A stretch of DNA of 64,000 nt from Aulostomus chinensis (GCA_037954235.1 JBBMOA010000001.1:36362074-36426073), one strand, 5' to 3'; counted from the first letter of the stretch, positions 18,801-32,410 are shown. Numbers and translations are program-made. The notes: generated by a model not told the origin, from the letters alone.

Positions 18801-21800
18801 CAGTAAGAGTTGCTACTAACCTTAAAATAATGCAACAATAATGTAGTAAGAGTTGCTACGAACCTCAAAATAATGTGACAGTGATGTCAGAAGAATTGCT
18901 AATGATCTCAAAATGATTCGAAAATGATTTAGTAAGAATTGCTAATGAACTCAAAATGATGCTAACAGTAATGGAGTGAACGTTTCGAATAACCTCAAAG
19001 TGATGCTGACAGTCATGTACTAAGAGTTGCTACAAACCTCAAAATAATGCGACAGTAATGGAGTAAAAGATGCTACGAACCTCAAAATATTGCGACAGTG
19101 ATGTCGGAAGAATTGCTAATGAACTCAAAATGATGCTAACAGTAATGTAGTGAAAGTTGCTAATCAAGTCAGTGATGCTTACAGTAATGTAGTAAGTGTT
19201 CCGAATAACCTCAAAGTGATGCTGAAAGTCATGTAGTAAGAGTTGCTACGAACCTTAAAATAATGCGACAGTAATGTAGTAAAAGTTGCTACGAACCTCA
19301 AAATATTGCGACAGTGATGTCGGAAGAATTGCTAATGAACTCAAAATGAGGCTAACAGTAATGTAGTGATAGTTACTAATCAACTCGGTGATGCTTAATG
19401 TAATGTAGTAAGTGTTTCAAATAACCTCAAAGTGATGGTGAAAGTCATGGAGTAAGAGTTTCTACGAACCTCAAAATAATGCGACAGTGATGTCAGAAGA
19501 ATTGCTAAAGATCTCAAAATGATGCGACAGTGATTTAGTAAGAATTGCTCATGAACTCAAAATGATGCTAATAGTAATGGAGTGAACGTTTCGAATAACC
19601 TCAAAGTGATGCTGACAGTCTTGTACTAAGAGTTGCTATGAACCTCAAAATAATGCGACAGTGATGTCGGAAGAATTGCTAATGATCTCAAAATGATGCG
19701 ACAGTAATGGAGTAAAAGATGCTAAGAACCTCAAAATATTGCGACAGTGATGTCGGAAGAATTGCTAATGAACTCAAGATAATGCTCACAGTAATGTAGT
19801 GATAGTTGCTAAGAAACTCAGTGATGCTTACAGTAATGTAGTAAGAGTTTCGAACAACCTCAAAGTGATGCTGACAGTCATTTAGTAAGAGTTGCTAATG
19901 AACTCAATTTAATGCTACAGTGATGTCGTGAGAATTGCTCAACAACTCAAAATGATGCTAACAGTAATGTAGTGATAGTTGCTAATAAACTCAAAGTGAT
20001 GCTGAAAGTCATGTAGTAAAAGTTGCTACGAACCTCAAAATATTGCGACAGTGATGTCGGAGGAATTGCGAATGAACTCAAAATGATGCTAACAGTAATG
20101 TAGTGATAGTTGCTAATAAACTCAAAGTGATGCTGACAGTCATGTAGTAAGAGTTGCTACGAACCTCAAAATATTGCGACAGTGATGTCGGAAGAATTGC
20201 TAATGATCTCAAAATGATGCGACAGTGATGTAGTAAGAATTGCTAATGAACTCAAAATGATGCTAAAAGTAATGGAGTGAAACTTTCGAATAACCTCAAA
20301 GTGATGCTGACAGTCATGTAGTAAGTGTTGCTACGAACCTCAAAATTGCAACAGTAATGTAGTAAAGGTTGCTACGAACCTCAAAATATTGCGACAGTGA
20401 TGTCGGAGGAATTGCGAATGAACTCAAAATGATGCTAACAGTAATGTAGTGATAGTTGCTAATAAACTCAAAGTGATGCTGACAGTCATGTAGTAAGAGT
20501 TGCTACGAACCTCAAAATATTGCGACAGTGATGTCGGAAGAATTGCTAATGATCTCAAAATGATGCGACAGTGATGTAGTAAGAATTGCTAATGAACTCA
20601 AAATGATGCTAAAAGTAATGGAGTGAAACTTTCGAATAACCTCAAAGTGATGCTGACAGTCATGTAGTAAGTGTTGCTACGAACCTCAAAATTGCAACAG
20701 TAATGTAGTAAAGGTTGCTACGAACCTCAAAATATTGCGACAGTGATGTCGGAAGAATTGCTAATGAACTCAAAATGATGCTACAGTGATGTCGTGAGAC
20801 TTGCTCAACAACTCAAAATGATGCGAACAGTAATGTAGTGATAGTTGCTAATAAACTCAAAGTGATGCTGAAAGTCATGTAGTAAAAGTTGCTACGAACC
20901 TCAAAATATTGCGACAGTGATGTCGGAGGAATTGTGAATGAACTCAAAATGATGCTAACAGTAATGTAGTGATAGTTGCGAATAAACTCAAAGTGATGCT
21001 GACAGTCATGTAGTAAGAGTTGCTACGAACCTCAAAATATTGCGACAGTGATGTCGGAAGAATTGCTAATGATCTCAAAATGATGCGACAGTGATGTAGT
21101 AAGAATTGCTAATGAACTCAAAATGATGCTAAAAGTAATGGAGTGAAACTTTCGAATAACCTCAAAGTGATGCTGACAGTCATGTAGTAAGTGTTGCTAC
21201 GAACCTCAAAATTGCAACAGTAATGTAGTAAAGGTTGCTACGAACCTCAAAATATTGCGACAGTGATGTCGGAAGAATTGCTAATGAACTCAAAATGATG
21301 CTACAGTGATGTCGTGAGACTTGCTCATAAACTCAAATAATGCAAACACTAATGTAGTGATAGTTCTAATAAACTCAAAGTGATGCTGACAGTAATGTAG
21401 TAAGAGTTGCTATGAACCTTAAAATAATGCAACAATAATGTAGTAAGAGTTGCTACGAACCTCAAAATAATGTGACAGTGATGTCAGAAGAATTGCTAAT
21501 GATCTCAAAATGATTCGAAAGTGATTTAGTAAGAATTGCTGATAAACTCAAAATGATGCTAACAGTAATGGAGTGAACGTTTCGAATAACCTCAAAGTGA
21601 TGCTGACAGTCATGTACTAAGAGTTGCTACAAACCTCAAAATAATGCGACAGTAATGGAGTAAAAGATGCTACGAACCTCAAAATATTGCGACAGTGATG
21701 TCGGAAGAATTGCTAATGAACTCAAGATGATGCTAACAGTAATGTAGTGATAGTTGCTAAGAAACTAAGTGATGCTTCCAGTAATTTAGTGATACTTGCT

Positions 21801-22630
21801 AATAAAATCAACGTGATGCTGACAGTAATGTAGTAAGAGTTGCTACGAACCTTAAAATAATGCGACAGTAATGTAGTAAAAGTTGCTACGAAACTCAAAA
21901 TATTGCGACAGTGATGTCGGAAGAATTACTAATGAACTCAAAATGATGCTAACAGTAATGTAGTGATAGTTGCTAATCAACTCAGTGATGCTTACAGTAA
22001 TGTAGTAAGTGTTTCGAATAACCTCAAAGTGATGCTGACAGTCATGTAGTAAGAGTTGCTAAGAACCTCAAAATGATGCGACAGTGATTTAGTAAGAATT
22101 GCTCATGAACTCAAAATGATGCTAACAGTAATGGAGTGAACGTTTCGAATAACCTCAAAGTGATGCTGACAGTCTTGTACTAAGAGTTGCTATGAACCTC
22201 AAAATAATGCGACAGTGATGTCGGAAGAATTGCTAATGATCTCAAAATGATGCGACAGTGATGTAGTAAGAATTGCTAATGAACTCAAAATGATGCTACA
22301 GTGATGTCGTGAGAATCGCTCATAAACTCAAATAATGCAAACACTAATGTAGTGATAGTTGCTAATAAATTCAAAGTGATGCTGACAGTAATGCAGTAAG
22401 AGTTGCGACTAACCTTAAAATAATGCAACAATAATGTAGTAAGAGTTGCTACGAACCTCAAAATAATGTGACAGTGATGTCAGAAGAATTGCTAATGATC
22501 TCAAAATGATTCGAAAGTGATTTAGTAAGAATTGCTAATGAACTCAAAATGATGCTAACAGTAATGGAGTGAACGTTTCGAATAACCTCAAAGTGATGCT
22601 GACAGTCATGTACTAAGAGTTGCTACGAAC
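15881..22630. repeat. Kilobase-scale higher-order repeat, two copies
   Basis: Diagnostic variants recur at fixed offsets: 15991 with 19151 (3160 bp), 16101 with 19348 (3247 bp), and 17201, 17768, 18181 and 18541 with positions 3593 bp downstream. The offset grows by about 2 and then 8 monomers, showing later insertions in the second copy. A partial third copy shows an offset of 3638 bp (19808 to 23446). Confidence 0.85.
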
Positions 22631-25179
22631 CTCAAAATAATGCGACAGTGATGTCGGAAGAATTGCTAATGAACTCAAGATGATGCTAACAGTAATGTAG
22701 TGATAGTTGCTAAGAAACTCAGTGATGCTTACAGTAATGTAGTAAGAGTTTCGAACAACCTCAAAGTGATGCTGACAGTCATTTAGTAAGAGTTGCTAAT
22801 GAACTCAATTTAATGCTACAGTGATGTCGTGAGAATTGCTCAACAACTCAAAATGATGCTAACAGTAATGTAGTGATAGTTGCTAATAAACTCAAAGTGA
22901 TGCTGAAAGTCATGTAGTAAAAGTTGCTACGAACCTCAAAATATTGCGACAGTGATGTCGGAAGAATTGCTAATGAACTCAAAATGATGCTAACAGTAAT
23001 GTAGTGATAGTTGCTAATCAACTCAGTGATGCTTACAGTAATGTAGTAAGTGTTTCGAATAAACTCAAAGTGATGCTGACAGTCATGTAGTAAGAGTTGC
23101 TACGAACCTCAAAATAATGCGACAGTGATGTCAGAAGAATTGCTAAAGATCTCAAAATGATGCGACAGTGATTTAGTAAGAATTGCTCATGAACTCAAAA
23201 TGATGCTAACAGTAATGGAGTGAACGTTTCGAATAACCTCAAAGTGATGCTGACAGTCTTGCACTAAGAGTTGCTATGAACCTCAAAATAATGCGACAGT
23301 GATGTCGGAAGAATTGCTAATGATCTCAAAATGATGCGACAGTAATGGAGTAAAAGATGCTACGAACCTCAAAATATTGCGACAGTGATGTCGGAAGAAT
23401 TGCTAATGAACTCAAGATGATGCTAACAGTAATGTAGTGATAGTTGCTAAGAAACTCAGTGATGCTTACAGTAATGTAGTAAGAGTTTCGAACAACCTCA
23501 AAGTGATGCTGACAGTCATTTAGTAAGAGTTACTTATGAACTCAATTTAATGCTACAGTGATGTCGTGAGAATTGCTCAACAACTCAAAATGATGCTGAC
23601 AGTAATGTAGTGATAGTTGCTAATAAACTCAAAGTGATGCTGAAAGTCATGTAGTAAAAGTTGCTTCGAACCTCAAAATATTGCGACAGTGATGTCGGAG
23701 GAATTGCGAATGAAATCAAAATGATGCTAACAGTAATGTAGTGATAGTTGCTAATAAACTCAAAGTGATGCTGACAGTCATGTAGTAAGAGTTGCTACGA
23801 ACCTCAAAATATTGCGACAGTGATGTCGGAAGAATTGCTAATGATCTCAAAATGATGCGACAGTGATGTAGTAAGAATTGCTAATGAACTCAAAATGATG
23901 CTAACAGTAATGGAGTGAAACTTTCGAATAACCTCAAAGTGATGCTGACAGTCATGTAGTAAGTGTTGCTACGAACCTCAAAATTGCAACAGTAATGTAG
24001 TAAAGGTTGCTACGAACCTCAAAATATTGCGACAGTGATGTCGGAAGAATTGCTAATGAACTCAAAATGATGCTAACAGTAATGTAGTAAGAGTTTCGAA
24101 CACCCTCAAAGTGATGCTGACAGTCATTTAGTAAGAGTTGCTAATGAACTATATTCAATGCTACAGTGATGTCGTGAGAATTGCTCATAAACTCAAAATG
24201 ATGCTAACAGTAATGTAGTGATAGTTGCTAAAAAACTCAATGTGATGCTGACAGTAATGTAGTAAGAGTTGCTACGAACCTCAAAATAATGTGACAGTGA
24301 TGTCAGAAGAATTGCTAATGATCTCAAAATGATGTGACAGTGATTTAGTAAGAATTGCTAATGAACTCAAAATGATGCTAAAAGTAATGGAGTGAAACTT
24401 TCGAATAACCTCAAAGTGATGCTTACAGTCATGTAGTAAGTGTTGCTACGAACCTCAAAATAATGCGACAGTAATGTAGTAAAAGTTGCTACGAACCTCA
24501 AAATATTGCGACAGTGATGTCGGAAGAATTGCTAATGAACTCAAAATGATGCTAACAGTAATGTAGTGATAGTTGCTAATCAACTCAGTGTTGCTTACAG
24601 TAATGTAGTAAGTGTTTCGAATAACCTCAAAGTGATGCTGACAGTCATGTACTAAGAGTTGCTACGAACCTCAAAATAATGCGACAGTAATGTAGTAAAA
24701 GTTGCTACGAACCTCAAAATATTGCGACAGTGATGTCGGAAGAATTGCTCATGAACTTAAAATGATGCGAAAGTAATGTAGTGGTAGTTGCTAATCAAGT
24801 CAGTGATGCTTACAGTAATGTAGTAAGTGTTTCGACTAACCTCAAAGTGATGGTGACAGTCATGTAGGAAGATTTGCTACGAACCTCAAAATAATGCAAC
24901 AGTAATGTAGTAAGAGTTGCTACAAACCTCAAAATAATGCGAAAGTAATGTAGTTAAACTTGCTACGAACCTCAAAATATTGCGACAGTGATGTCGGAAG
25001 AATTGCTAATGAACTCAAGATGATGCTAACAGTAATGTAGTGGTAGTTGCTAATCAAGTCAGTGAAGCTTACAGTAATGTAGTAAGTGTTTCGAACAACC
25101 TCAAAGTGATGCTTACAGTAATGTAGTAAGTGTTTCGAATAACCTCAAAGTGATGCTGAAAGTCATGTACTAATAGTTG

Positions 25180-26830
25180 CTACGAACCTCAAAATAATGC
25201 GACAGTAATGTAGTAAAAGTTGCTACGAACCTCAAAATATTGCGACAGTGATGTCGGAAGAATTGCTCATGAACTTAAAATGATGCGACAGTAATGTAGT
25301 GGTAGTTGCTAATCAAGTCAGTGATGCTTACAGTAATGTAGTATGTGTTTCGAATAACCTCAAAGTGATGGTGACAGTCATGTAGGAAGAGTTGCTACGA
25401 ACCTCAAAATAATGTGACAGTAATGTAGTAAGAGTTGCTACGAACCTCAAAATAATGCGACAGTGATGTCAGAAGAATTGCTAATGAACTCAAAATGATG
25501 CTAACAGTAATGTAGTGGTAGTTGCTCATCAAGACAGTGATGCTTACAGTAATGTAGTCAGTGTTTCGAATAACCTCAAAGTGATGGTGACAGTCATGTA
25601 GGAAGAGTTGCTACGAACCTCAAAATAATGTGACAGTGATGTCAGAAGAATTGCTAATGATCTCAAAATGATGCGACAGTGATTTCGTAAGAATTGCTAA
25701 TGAACTCAAAATGATGCTAACAGTAATGGAGTGAACGTTTCGAATAACCTCAAAGTGATGCTGACAGTCATGTACTAAGAGTTGCTACGAACCTCAAAAT
25801 AATGCGACAGTAATGTAGTAAAAGTTGCTACGAACCTCAAAATATTGCGACAGTGATGTCGGAAGAATTGCTCATGAACTTAAAATGATGCGACAGTAAT
25901 GTAGGGGTAGTTGCTAATCAAGTCAGTGATGCTTACAGTAATGTAGTAAGTGTTTCGAATAACCTCAAAGTGATGGTGACAGTCATGTAGGAAGAGTTGC
26001 TACGAACCTCAAAATAATGCGACAGTAATGTAGTAAAAGTTGCTACGAACCTCAAAATATTGCGACAGTGATGTCGGAAGAATTGCTCATGAACTTAAAA
26101 TGATGCGACAGTAATGTAGTGGTAGTTGCTAATCAAGTCAGTGATGCTTACAGTAATGTAGTATGTGTTTCGAATAACCTCAAAGTGATGGTGACAGTCA
26201 TGTAGGAAGAGTTGCTACGAACCTCAAAATAATGTGACAGTAATGTAGTAAGAGTTGCTACGAACCTCAAAATAATGCGACAGTGATGTCAGAAGAATTG
26301 CTAATGAACTCAAAATGATGCTAACAGTAATGTAGTGGTAGTTGCTCATCAAGACAGTGATGCTTACAGTAATGTAGTCAGTGTTTCGAATAACCTCAAA
26401 GTGATGGTGACAGTCATGTAGGAAGAGTTGCTACGAACCTCAAAATAATGTGACAGTGATGTCAGAAGAATTGCTAATGATCTCAAAATGATGCGACAGT
26501 GATTTCGTAAGAATTGCTAATGAACTCAAAATGATGCTAACAGTAATGGAGTGAACGTTTCGAATAACCTCAAAGTGATGCTGACAGTCATGTACTAAGA
26601 GTTTCTACGAACCTCAAAATAATGCGACAGTAATGTAGTAAAAGTTGCTACGAACCTCAAAATATTGCGACAGTGATGTCGGAAGAATTGCTCATGAACT
26701 TAAAATGATGCGACAGTAATGTAGGGGTAGTTGCTAATCAAGTCAGTGATGCTTACAGTAATGTAGTAAGTGTTTCGAATAACCTCAAAGTGATGGTGAC
26801 AGTCATGTAGGAAGAGTTTCTACGAACCTC
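25180..26830. repeat. 820-bp tandem duplication within the satellite
   Basis: Rare variants such as GTAGGGGTAG (25901 and 26721) and the GTATGTGTTTCGAATAACC block recur exactly 820 bp apart, equal to 19 monomers. The copies differ by only a few bases, so this duplication is young. Confidence 0.9.
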
Positions 26831-27244
26831 AAAATAATGCGACAGTAATGTAGTAAGAGTTGCTACGAACCTCAAAATAATGCGACAGTGATGTCAGAAG
26901 AATTGCTAAAGATCTCAAAATGATGCGACAGTGATGTATTAAGAATTGCTAATGAACTCAAAAAGATGCTAACAGTAATGGAGTGAAAGTTTCGAATAAC
27001 CTCAAAGTGATGCTGACAGTCATGTAGTAAGTGTTGCTACGAACCTTAAAATAATGCAACAATAATGTAGTAAGAGTTGCTACGAACCTCAAAATAATGC
27101 GACAGTAATGTAGTAAAAGTTGCTACGAACCTCAAAATATTGCGACAGTGATGTCGTAAGAATTGTTATTAAACTCAAAATCATGCTAACAGTAATGTAG
27201 TGATAGTTGCTAATAAACTCAGTGATGCTTACAGTAATGTAGTA

Positions 27245-28250
27245 AGTGTTTCGAACAACCTCAAAGTGATGCTGACTGTCATGTAGTAAGAGTCGCTACT
27301 AACCTCCAAATAATGCTACAGTGATGTCGGAAGAAATGCTAATGATCTCAAAATGATGCGACAGTGATGTAGTAAGAATTGCTAATGAACTCAAAATGAT
27401 GCTAACAGTAATGGAGTGAAAGTTTCGAATAACCTCAAAGTGATGCTGACAGTCATGTGGTGAGAGTTGCGAGTAACCTAAAAATGATGCTGACGGTGAT
27501 GTCGTAAGAATTGCTATTAAAATCAAAATGATGCTAACAGTAATTTAGTGATAGTTGCTAATAAACTCAGTGATGCTTACAGTAATGTAGTAAGTGTTTC
27601 GAACAACCTCAAAGTGATGCTGACAGTCATGTAGTAAGAGTTGCTACGATCCGTAAATAATGCAACAGTCATGTAGTAAGATTTGCTACGAACCTCAAAG
27701 TAATGCGACAGTGATTTCAGAAGAATTGGTAATGATCTCAAAATGATGCGACAGTGATGTCGTAAGAATTGCAATTAAACTCAAAATGATTCTAACAGTA
27801 ATGTAGTGATAGTTGCTAATAATCTCAGTGATGCTTAAAGTAATGTAGTAAGTGTTTCGAACAACCTCAAAGTGATGCTGACTGTCATGTAGTAAGAGTC
27901 GCTACTAACCTCCAAATAATGCCACAGTGATGTCGGAAGAAATGCTAATGATCTCAAAATGATGCGACAGTGATGTAGTAAGAATTGCTAATGAACTCAA
28001 AATGATGCTAACAGTAATGGAGTGAAAGTTTCGAATAACCTCAAAGTGATGCTGACAGTCATGTGGTGAGAGTTGCGAGTAACCTAAAAATGATGCTGAC
28101 GGTGATGTCGTAAGAATTGCTATTAAAATCAAAATGATGCTAACAGTAATTTAGTGATAGTTGCTAATAAACTCAGTGATGCTTACAGTAATGTAGTAAG
28201 TGTTTCGAACAACCTCAAAGTGATGCTGACAGTCATGTAGTAAGAATTGC
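27245..28250. repeat. 606-bp duplication within the satellite
   Basis: The block beginning CTGACTGTCATGTAGTAAGA and including AACCTCCAAATAATG occurs at 27.27 and 27.88 kb with spacing 606 bp (14 monomers). The predicted 75-aa ORFs in the two copies (27299-27526 and 27905-28132) are identical, showing near-perfect sequence identity. Confidence 0.9.
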
Positions 28251-28600
28251 TACGAACCTCCAAATAATGAGACAGTGATTTAGTAAGAATTGCTAATAAA
28301 CTCAACATGATGCTAACAGTAATGTAGAGATATTTGCTAATAAACTCAAAGTGATGCTGACAGTAATGTAGTAAGAGTTGCTATGAACCTTAAAATAATG
28401 CGACAGTGATGTCAGATGAATTGGTAATGATCTCAAAATGATGCGACAGTGATGTCCTAAGAATTGCGAATGAACTCAAAATGATGCTAACAGTAATGGA
28501 GTGATAGTTGCTCATAAAGTCAGTGATGCTTACAGTAATGTAGTAAGAGTTTCGAACAACCTCTAAGTGATGCTGACAGTCTTGTAGTAAGAGTTGCTAC

Positions 28601-30828
28601 TACCCTCAAAATAATGCTACAGTGATGTAGTGGGAGTTTCAACTATTCTCAAAAGGATGCTTCAGTGATGTAGTGAGATTTGCTACTAACCTCAAAATGA
28701 TGCTGCAGTAATGCAATGAGAGTTGCTATTGACCTAACAAATGATGCTACTGTGATGTGGTGAGAGTTGCGAAAAACCTCAAACATGCTGACAATAATGT
28801 AGAAAGAGTTGCTAAAAATCTCAAAATGATGCCACAGAAATGTAGTGAGAGTTGCTACTAATTTAAAAATGATGCTTACAGTAATGTAGTGAGAGTTGCT
28901 ACTATCATCAGATTGATGCTACAGTAATGTCGTGAGAGTTCTCCTCACCTCAAAATAATGCTGACAGAAATGTAGTGAGAATTGCTAGGAACCTTTAAAT
29001 GATTCGACAGTGGTGTAGTAAGAGTTACTACTATCCTCAAAACGATGCTCCAGTGATGTAGTAAGAGTTGCTACTACCCTCAGAAATGATGCTCTAGTGA
29101 TGTGGTGAGAGTTGCTAAAAACCTCAAAATGATGCTACACTGATGTGGTGAGAGTTCTACGAACCTCAAAATGATGCTAGAGTGATGTGAGAGTTGCTAC
29201 TAATTTAAAAATGATGCTAAAGTGATGTAATGAGAGTTGCTACGAACCTAAGAAATTATGCGACAGTGATGTAGTGAGAGTTGCTACTAATGTTAAAATG
29301 ATGCTGACAGTGATGTAATGAGAGTTGCGACGAACCTCAAAATGATGCTTACAGTGATGTAGTGAAACTGCGACTAACATCAAAATGATGCTTGCAGTGA
29401 TATAATGAGAGTTGTTACGAACCTCAAAATGATGCGAACGTGATGTAATGAGAGTTGCTATTAACCTAAGAAATGATGCGACAGTGATGTCGTGAGATTC
29501 GCTACGAATCTCAAAATGATGCTAAAGTGATGCAATGAGAGTTGCTACGAACCTAAGAATGATTTTACACTGATGTAGTGAGAGTTGCTCCTATTTTCAA
29601 AGTGATGCTTCAGTGATGTAATGAGAGTCACTACTAACCTAAGAAATGATGCTACAGTGATGTGAGAGTTGCTCCTAACCTCAAAATGATGTTACAGTCA
29701 TGTGGTGAGAGTTGCTACTAATCTCAAAATGATGCTAAAGTGATGTAATTAGAGTTGCTACTAACCTAAGAAATGATGCGACAGTGATGGAGTGAGAGTT
29801 GCTGGGATGCTCAAAATGATGCTGACAGTCATGGAGTGAGAGTTACTACGAACCTCAAAATGATGCTGCAGTGATGAAGTAAGAGTTGACACTATCCTCA
29901 AAATGATGCTTACAGTCATGTAGTGAGAGTTTCTGCTTAACTGAAAATAGAGCAACAGTGATGTAGTGAGAGTTGCTACTCATCTAAAAATTATGCGACA
30001 GTCATGTAATAAGAGTTTCTTCTCAAATAAGAAATGATAATCAAGTAATGCAATGAGAGCTGCTACTAACCTAAGAAATTATGCTACAGTGATGTAGTGA
30101 GAGTTGCTGCTAATGTCAAAATGATGCTGACAGTGATGTAATGAGATTTGATACTCACCTAAGAAATGATGCTACATTAATGTAGTGGGAGTTGCTACGA
30201 ATCTCAAAATGATGCAAAAGTGATGGAATGAGAGTTGCGACAAACCTCAAAATGATGATTACAGTGATGTAGTGAGAGTTGCTACTAATCTAAGAAATGA
30301 TGCTTCAGTGATATAGTGAGAGTTTCTACGAATCTCAAAATGATGCAGACAGAACAATAGTGAGAGTTTATGCTGACGTCAAAATGATGCTACAGTGATG
30401 TAGTGAGAGTTTCAATTAATCTCAAAATGATGCTTCAGTGATGTGAGAGTTGCTACTAACCTAAAATGATTTTACAGTCATGTGGAAACAGTTGCTAAAA
30501 ATCTAAAAATGATGCTACAGTGATGTAGTGAGAGTTGCTACGAATCTCAAAATGATGCTGACAGTGATGTAACGAGAGTTGCTACTAATGTCAAAATGAT
30601 GCTTAAGTGATGTAGTGAGAGTTGCTACGAATCTCAAAATGATGCTTAAGTGATGTAGTGAGAGTTGCTACTAATGTCAAAATGATGCTACAGTAATGTC
30701 GTGAGAGTTGCTACTAATGTCAAAATGATGCTGACAGTGATGCAATGACAGTTGCTACTAATTTCAAAATGATGCTAAAGTGATGTAGTGAGAGTTGCTT
30801 ACAACCTCAAAATGATGCTAACAGTCTT
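28601..30828 (-). repeat. Satellite array 2b, diverged inner edge
   Basis: About 50 monomers of a different subtype. The plus strand is dominated by GTAGTGAGAGTTGCTACTAA and CTCAAAATGATGCTACAGTG, and the ordered four-subtype pattern seen further out is lost. Spacing varies (about 40-45 bp) and monomers are less alike. Such decay is typical of array margins. The matching inner edge of the right-hand array (37.3 kb) does not show this subtype. Confidence 0.85.
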
Positions 30829-31270
30829 GTGAGCTTCATCAAGACACAGGCCACTATTTGTGGTCATGCATCATTGTGGCTGACCAATGGTCCAACTTCA
30901 TCAGTCAGTCAGTCAGAGACATTCGCATTTGTCGGCCTGGCCTGCTGCCAAAGACTAACTCTGCTATAGTTGATTTACCTGTGCAGCCATGTCACGCTCC
31001 TCTCGGCCACCTCCACGGTCAGACGCCAGGTTAAACCAGCCAATGGCGTAAGAATCACTCTCAGAATCTGAAGCGCTCGTAGCTGCAGGGTTTTTCCACA
31101 CAGCTTCTGTTGAGAGACAAAGTCCATCACTTGATTAACTCTCACCAACAGAAATGTGCAGTTTTCCACTCAGGACAGCTGCTGCATGCTGCTGTTTGTA
31201 AAAAGAAGGTCCAGTGGATCCGTTCAGTTCTACATTATTCAGCAGAGAGATGTCACCATTGAATAATGAC
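30829..31270. other. Unique DNA, possibly the 3' part of the hAT fragment
   Basis: Nothing was assigned with confidence. On the minus strand an open stretch ending near 30975 (NPAATSASDSESDSYAIGWF region, with an AG and a GT at its edges at about 31109 and 30977) could be a short exon or decayed transposase. I do not recognise the family. Confidence 0.35.
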
Positions 31271-31289
31271 CATATTTCCTAAAATTATA

Positions 31290-32410
31290 GCTCAACCACA
31301 GAGGGACCAGGCTACTAGAATGACCTCTGTTTACTAGAAGTGCTTCTCCTATGGTGGTGAACTCCTCAGCTGTCAGTGGAGTCAAATCTGTCTTAGAGAG
31401 GCCAGAGGTTCCCACACTGGTTCCCTCTCATCATGCAGCCCTGACAGCTGTGTGTGCTGTTCCAGCGTGTTGGCACCTCACTGATGAGTTTCAGGGTTGG
31501 CCCTCCCATCTGTTGCTGCACCTGAGCCAGCTTCTCCTTGGCTGTAGTACTGATCTGAAGGATGTGACAGTGTTCCTGGCTTTGTGTCTGATGATGGAAG
31601 TGGGGATCTGATCACAGGATTTTCTGACTCCTAGATTCAGACGATGTGCAGTGCAGACTGAGTGGTGAATTTGGAGCTGTCTAGTGGATGCTGTCATGTT
31701 TGGTGCTGCGTCGCTCACAAGACACTTCACTTTGTTGGTGATGGCCCAGTCCTCCATCAGGCCTCTTTGGACTGGGGCCAAACTGTCAGCAGGGTGACTT
31801 TGTGGAAAGTCTTGCACTCCCAACACATTCATTCTCACGAATGCAGTGACAGGTCAGAGCCAAGGGAGCCTCCATGTCCACAGATGTCCACATGGCAGCT
31901 GGACTTCCTTTTTCACTCCTTCCCGTTCCTCCTGGTTCTTTTTGGCCACCGTTTGTTTGATGGTCTGAAAATGACACCCAGAGTAAATCAATACATTGAA
32001 ATTAGAGATGAAATAAACTGGAGATATCAACGACTGCTTTAGATCATTTCCACACAAACCTTCCTGGTTGGCAAACATATGAGGCTCAAGGACCTGAACC
32101 AGTTCCCTGAACCCTTCCCTCTCAACAGTGCTGAGGGGCTGGCAGTCCTTCAGGATCAAATTCAGCAGAGCCTCATCCAGCATCTGCTTCCTGGAAGCTG
32201 GATGGTTAAAGATGAAGGAGAGAAGAAATGAATAGGAATTAATGATCAATGAAGCAACTGTGAGTCAGTTGGAGAGTGGCTGTATACCTGAGTTCATCCT
32301 GGTGGATCTGGGACTTCATTCTCATGCCTGGCCCCATCATGCCTCAGCACTGAAGAGGTGCTTTTGTTGAGATGAGACGCTTCTGTCCAACAAATGCCAC
32401 ATTCAACCTG
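31290..32410 (-). pseudogene. BED-finger hAT transposase (ZBED-like), decayed
   Basis: Reading from right to left: a BED zinc-finger remnant C.IC with STSSVLRHDGARHEN at about 32300-32400; the N-terminal helix of the transposase ALLNLILKDCQPLSTVEREG at about 32130-32200; the segment TSVDMEAPLALTCHCIRENE at about 31805-31890; and the conserved block NKVKCLVSDAAPNM, then STRQLQIHHSVCTAHRLNLG at about 31650-31740. Further left, WNST and LHDEREPVWEPLASLR continue the family in another frame. At least three frameshifts or stops separate the pieces. The C-terminal dimerisation domain is not recognised. This is a dead DNA-transposon copy, not a host ZBED gene. Confidence 0.8.

Larger units (their letters stand above)
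15487..28600 (-). repeat. Satellite array 2b, reverse, homogeneous part
   Basis: Roughly 300 monomers of the same 43/44-bp satellite, now reading on the minus strand (plus strand shows GAATTGCTAATGATCTCAAA, ATGATGCGACAGTGATGTCG and similar). Monomer subtypes alternate in a regular order. Higher-order duplications include a ~3.2-3.6-kb unit (15.88-19.04 and 19.04-22.63 kb, with a partial third copy to about 24.1 kb), an exactly spaced 820-bp tandem pair near 25.18-26.83 kb, and a 606-bp pair at about 27.25-28.25 kb. ORFs of up to about 85 aa inside are repeat artefacts. No unique DNA interrupts the array. Confidence 0.95.

Noticed and set aside
15487..30828. Possible CRISPR-like array because of regular short repeats
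   Set aside because: Adjacent monomers are similar along their whole length without unique spacers, and the host is clearly eukaryotic.
31351..31838. Plus-strand ORFs over the hAT fragment
   Set aside because: The minus strand carries the clear BED-hAT similarity, so the plus-strand frames are shadows.
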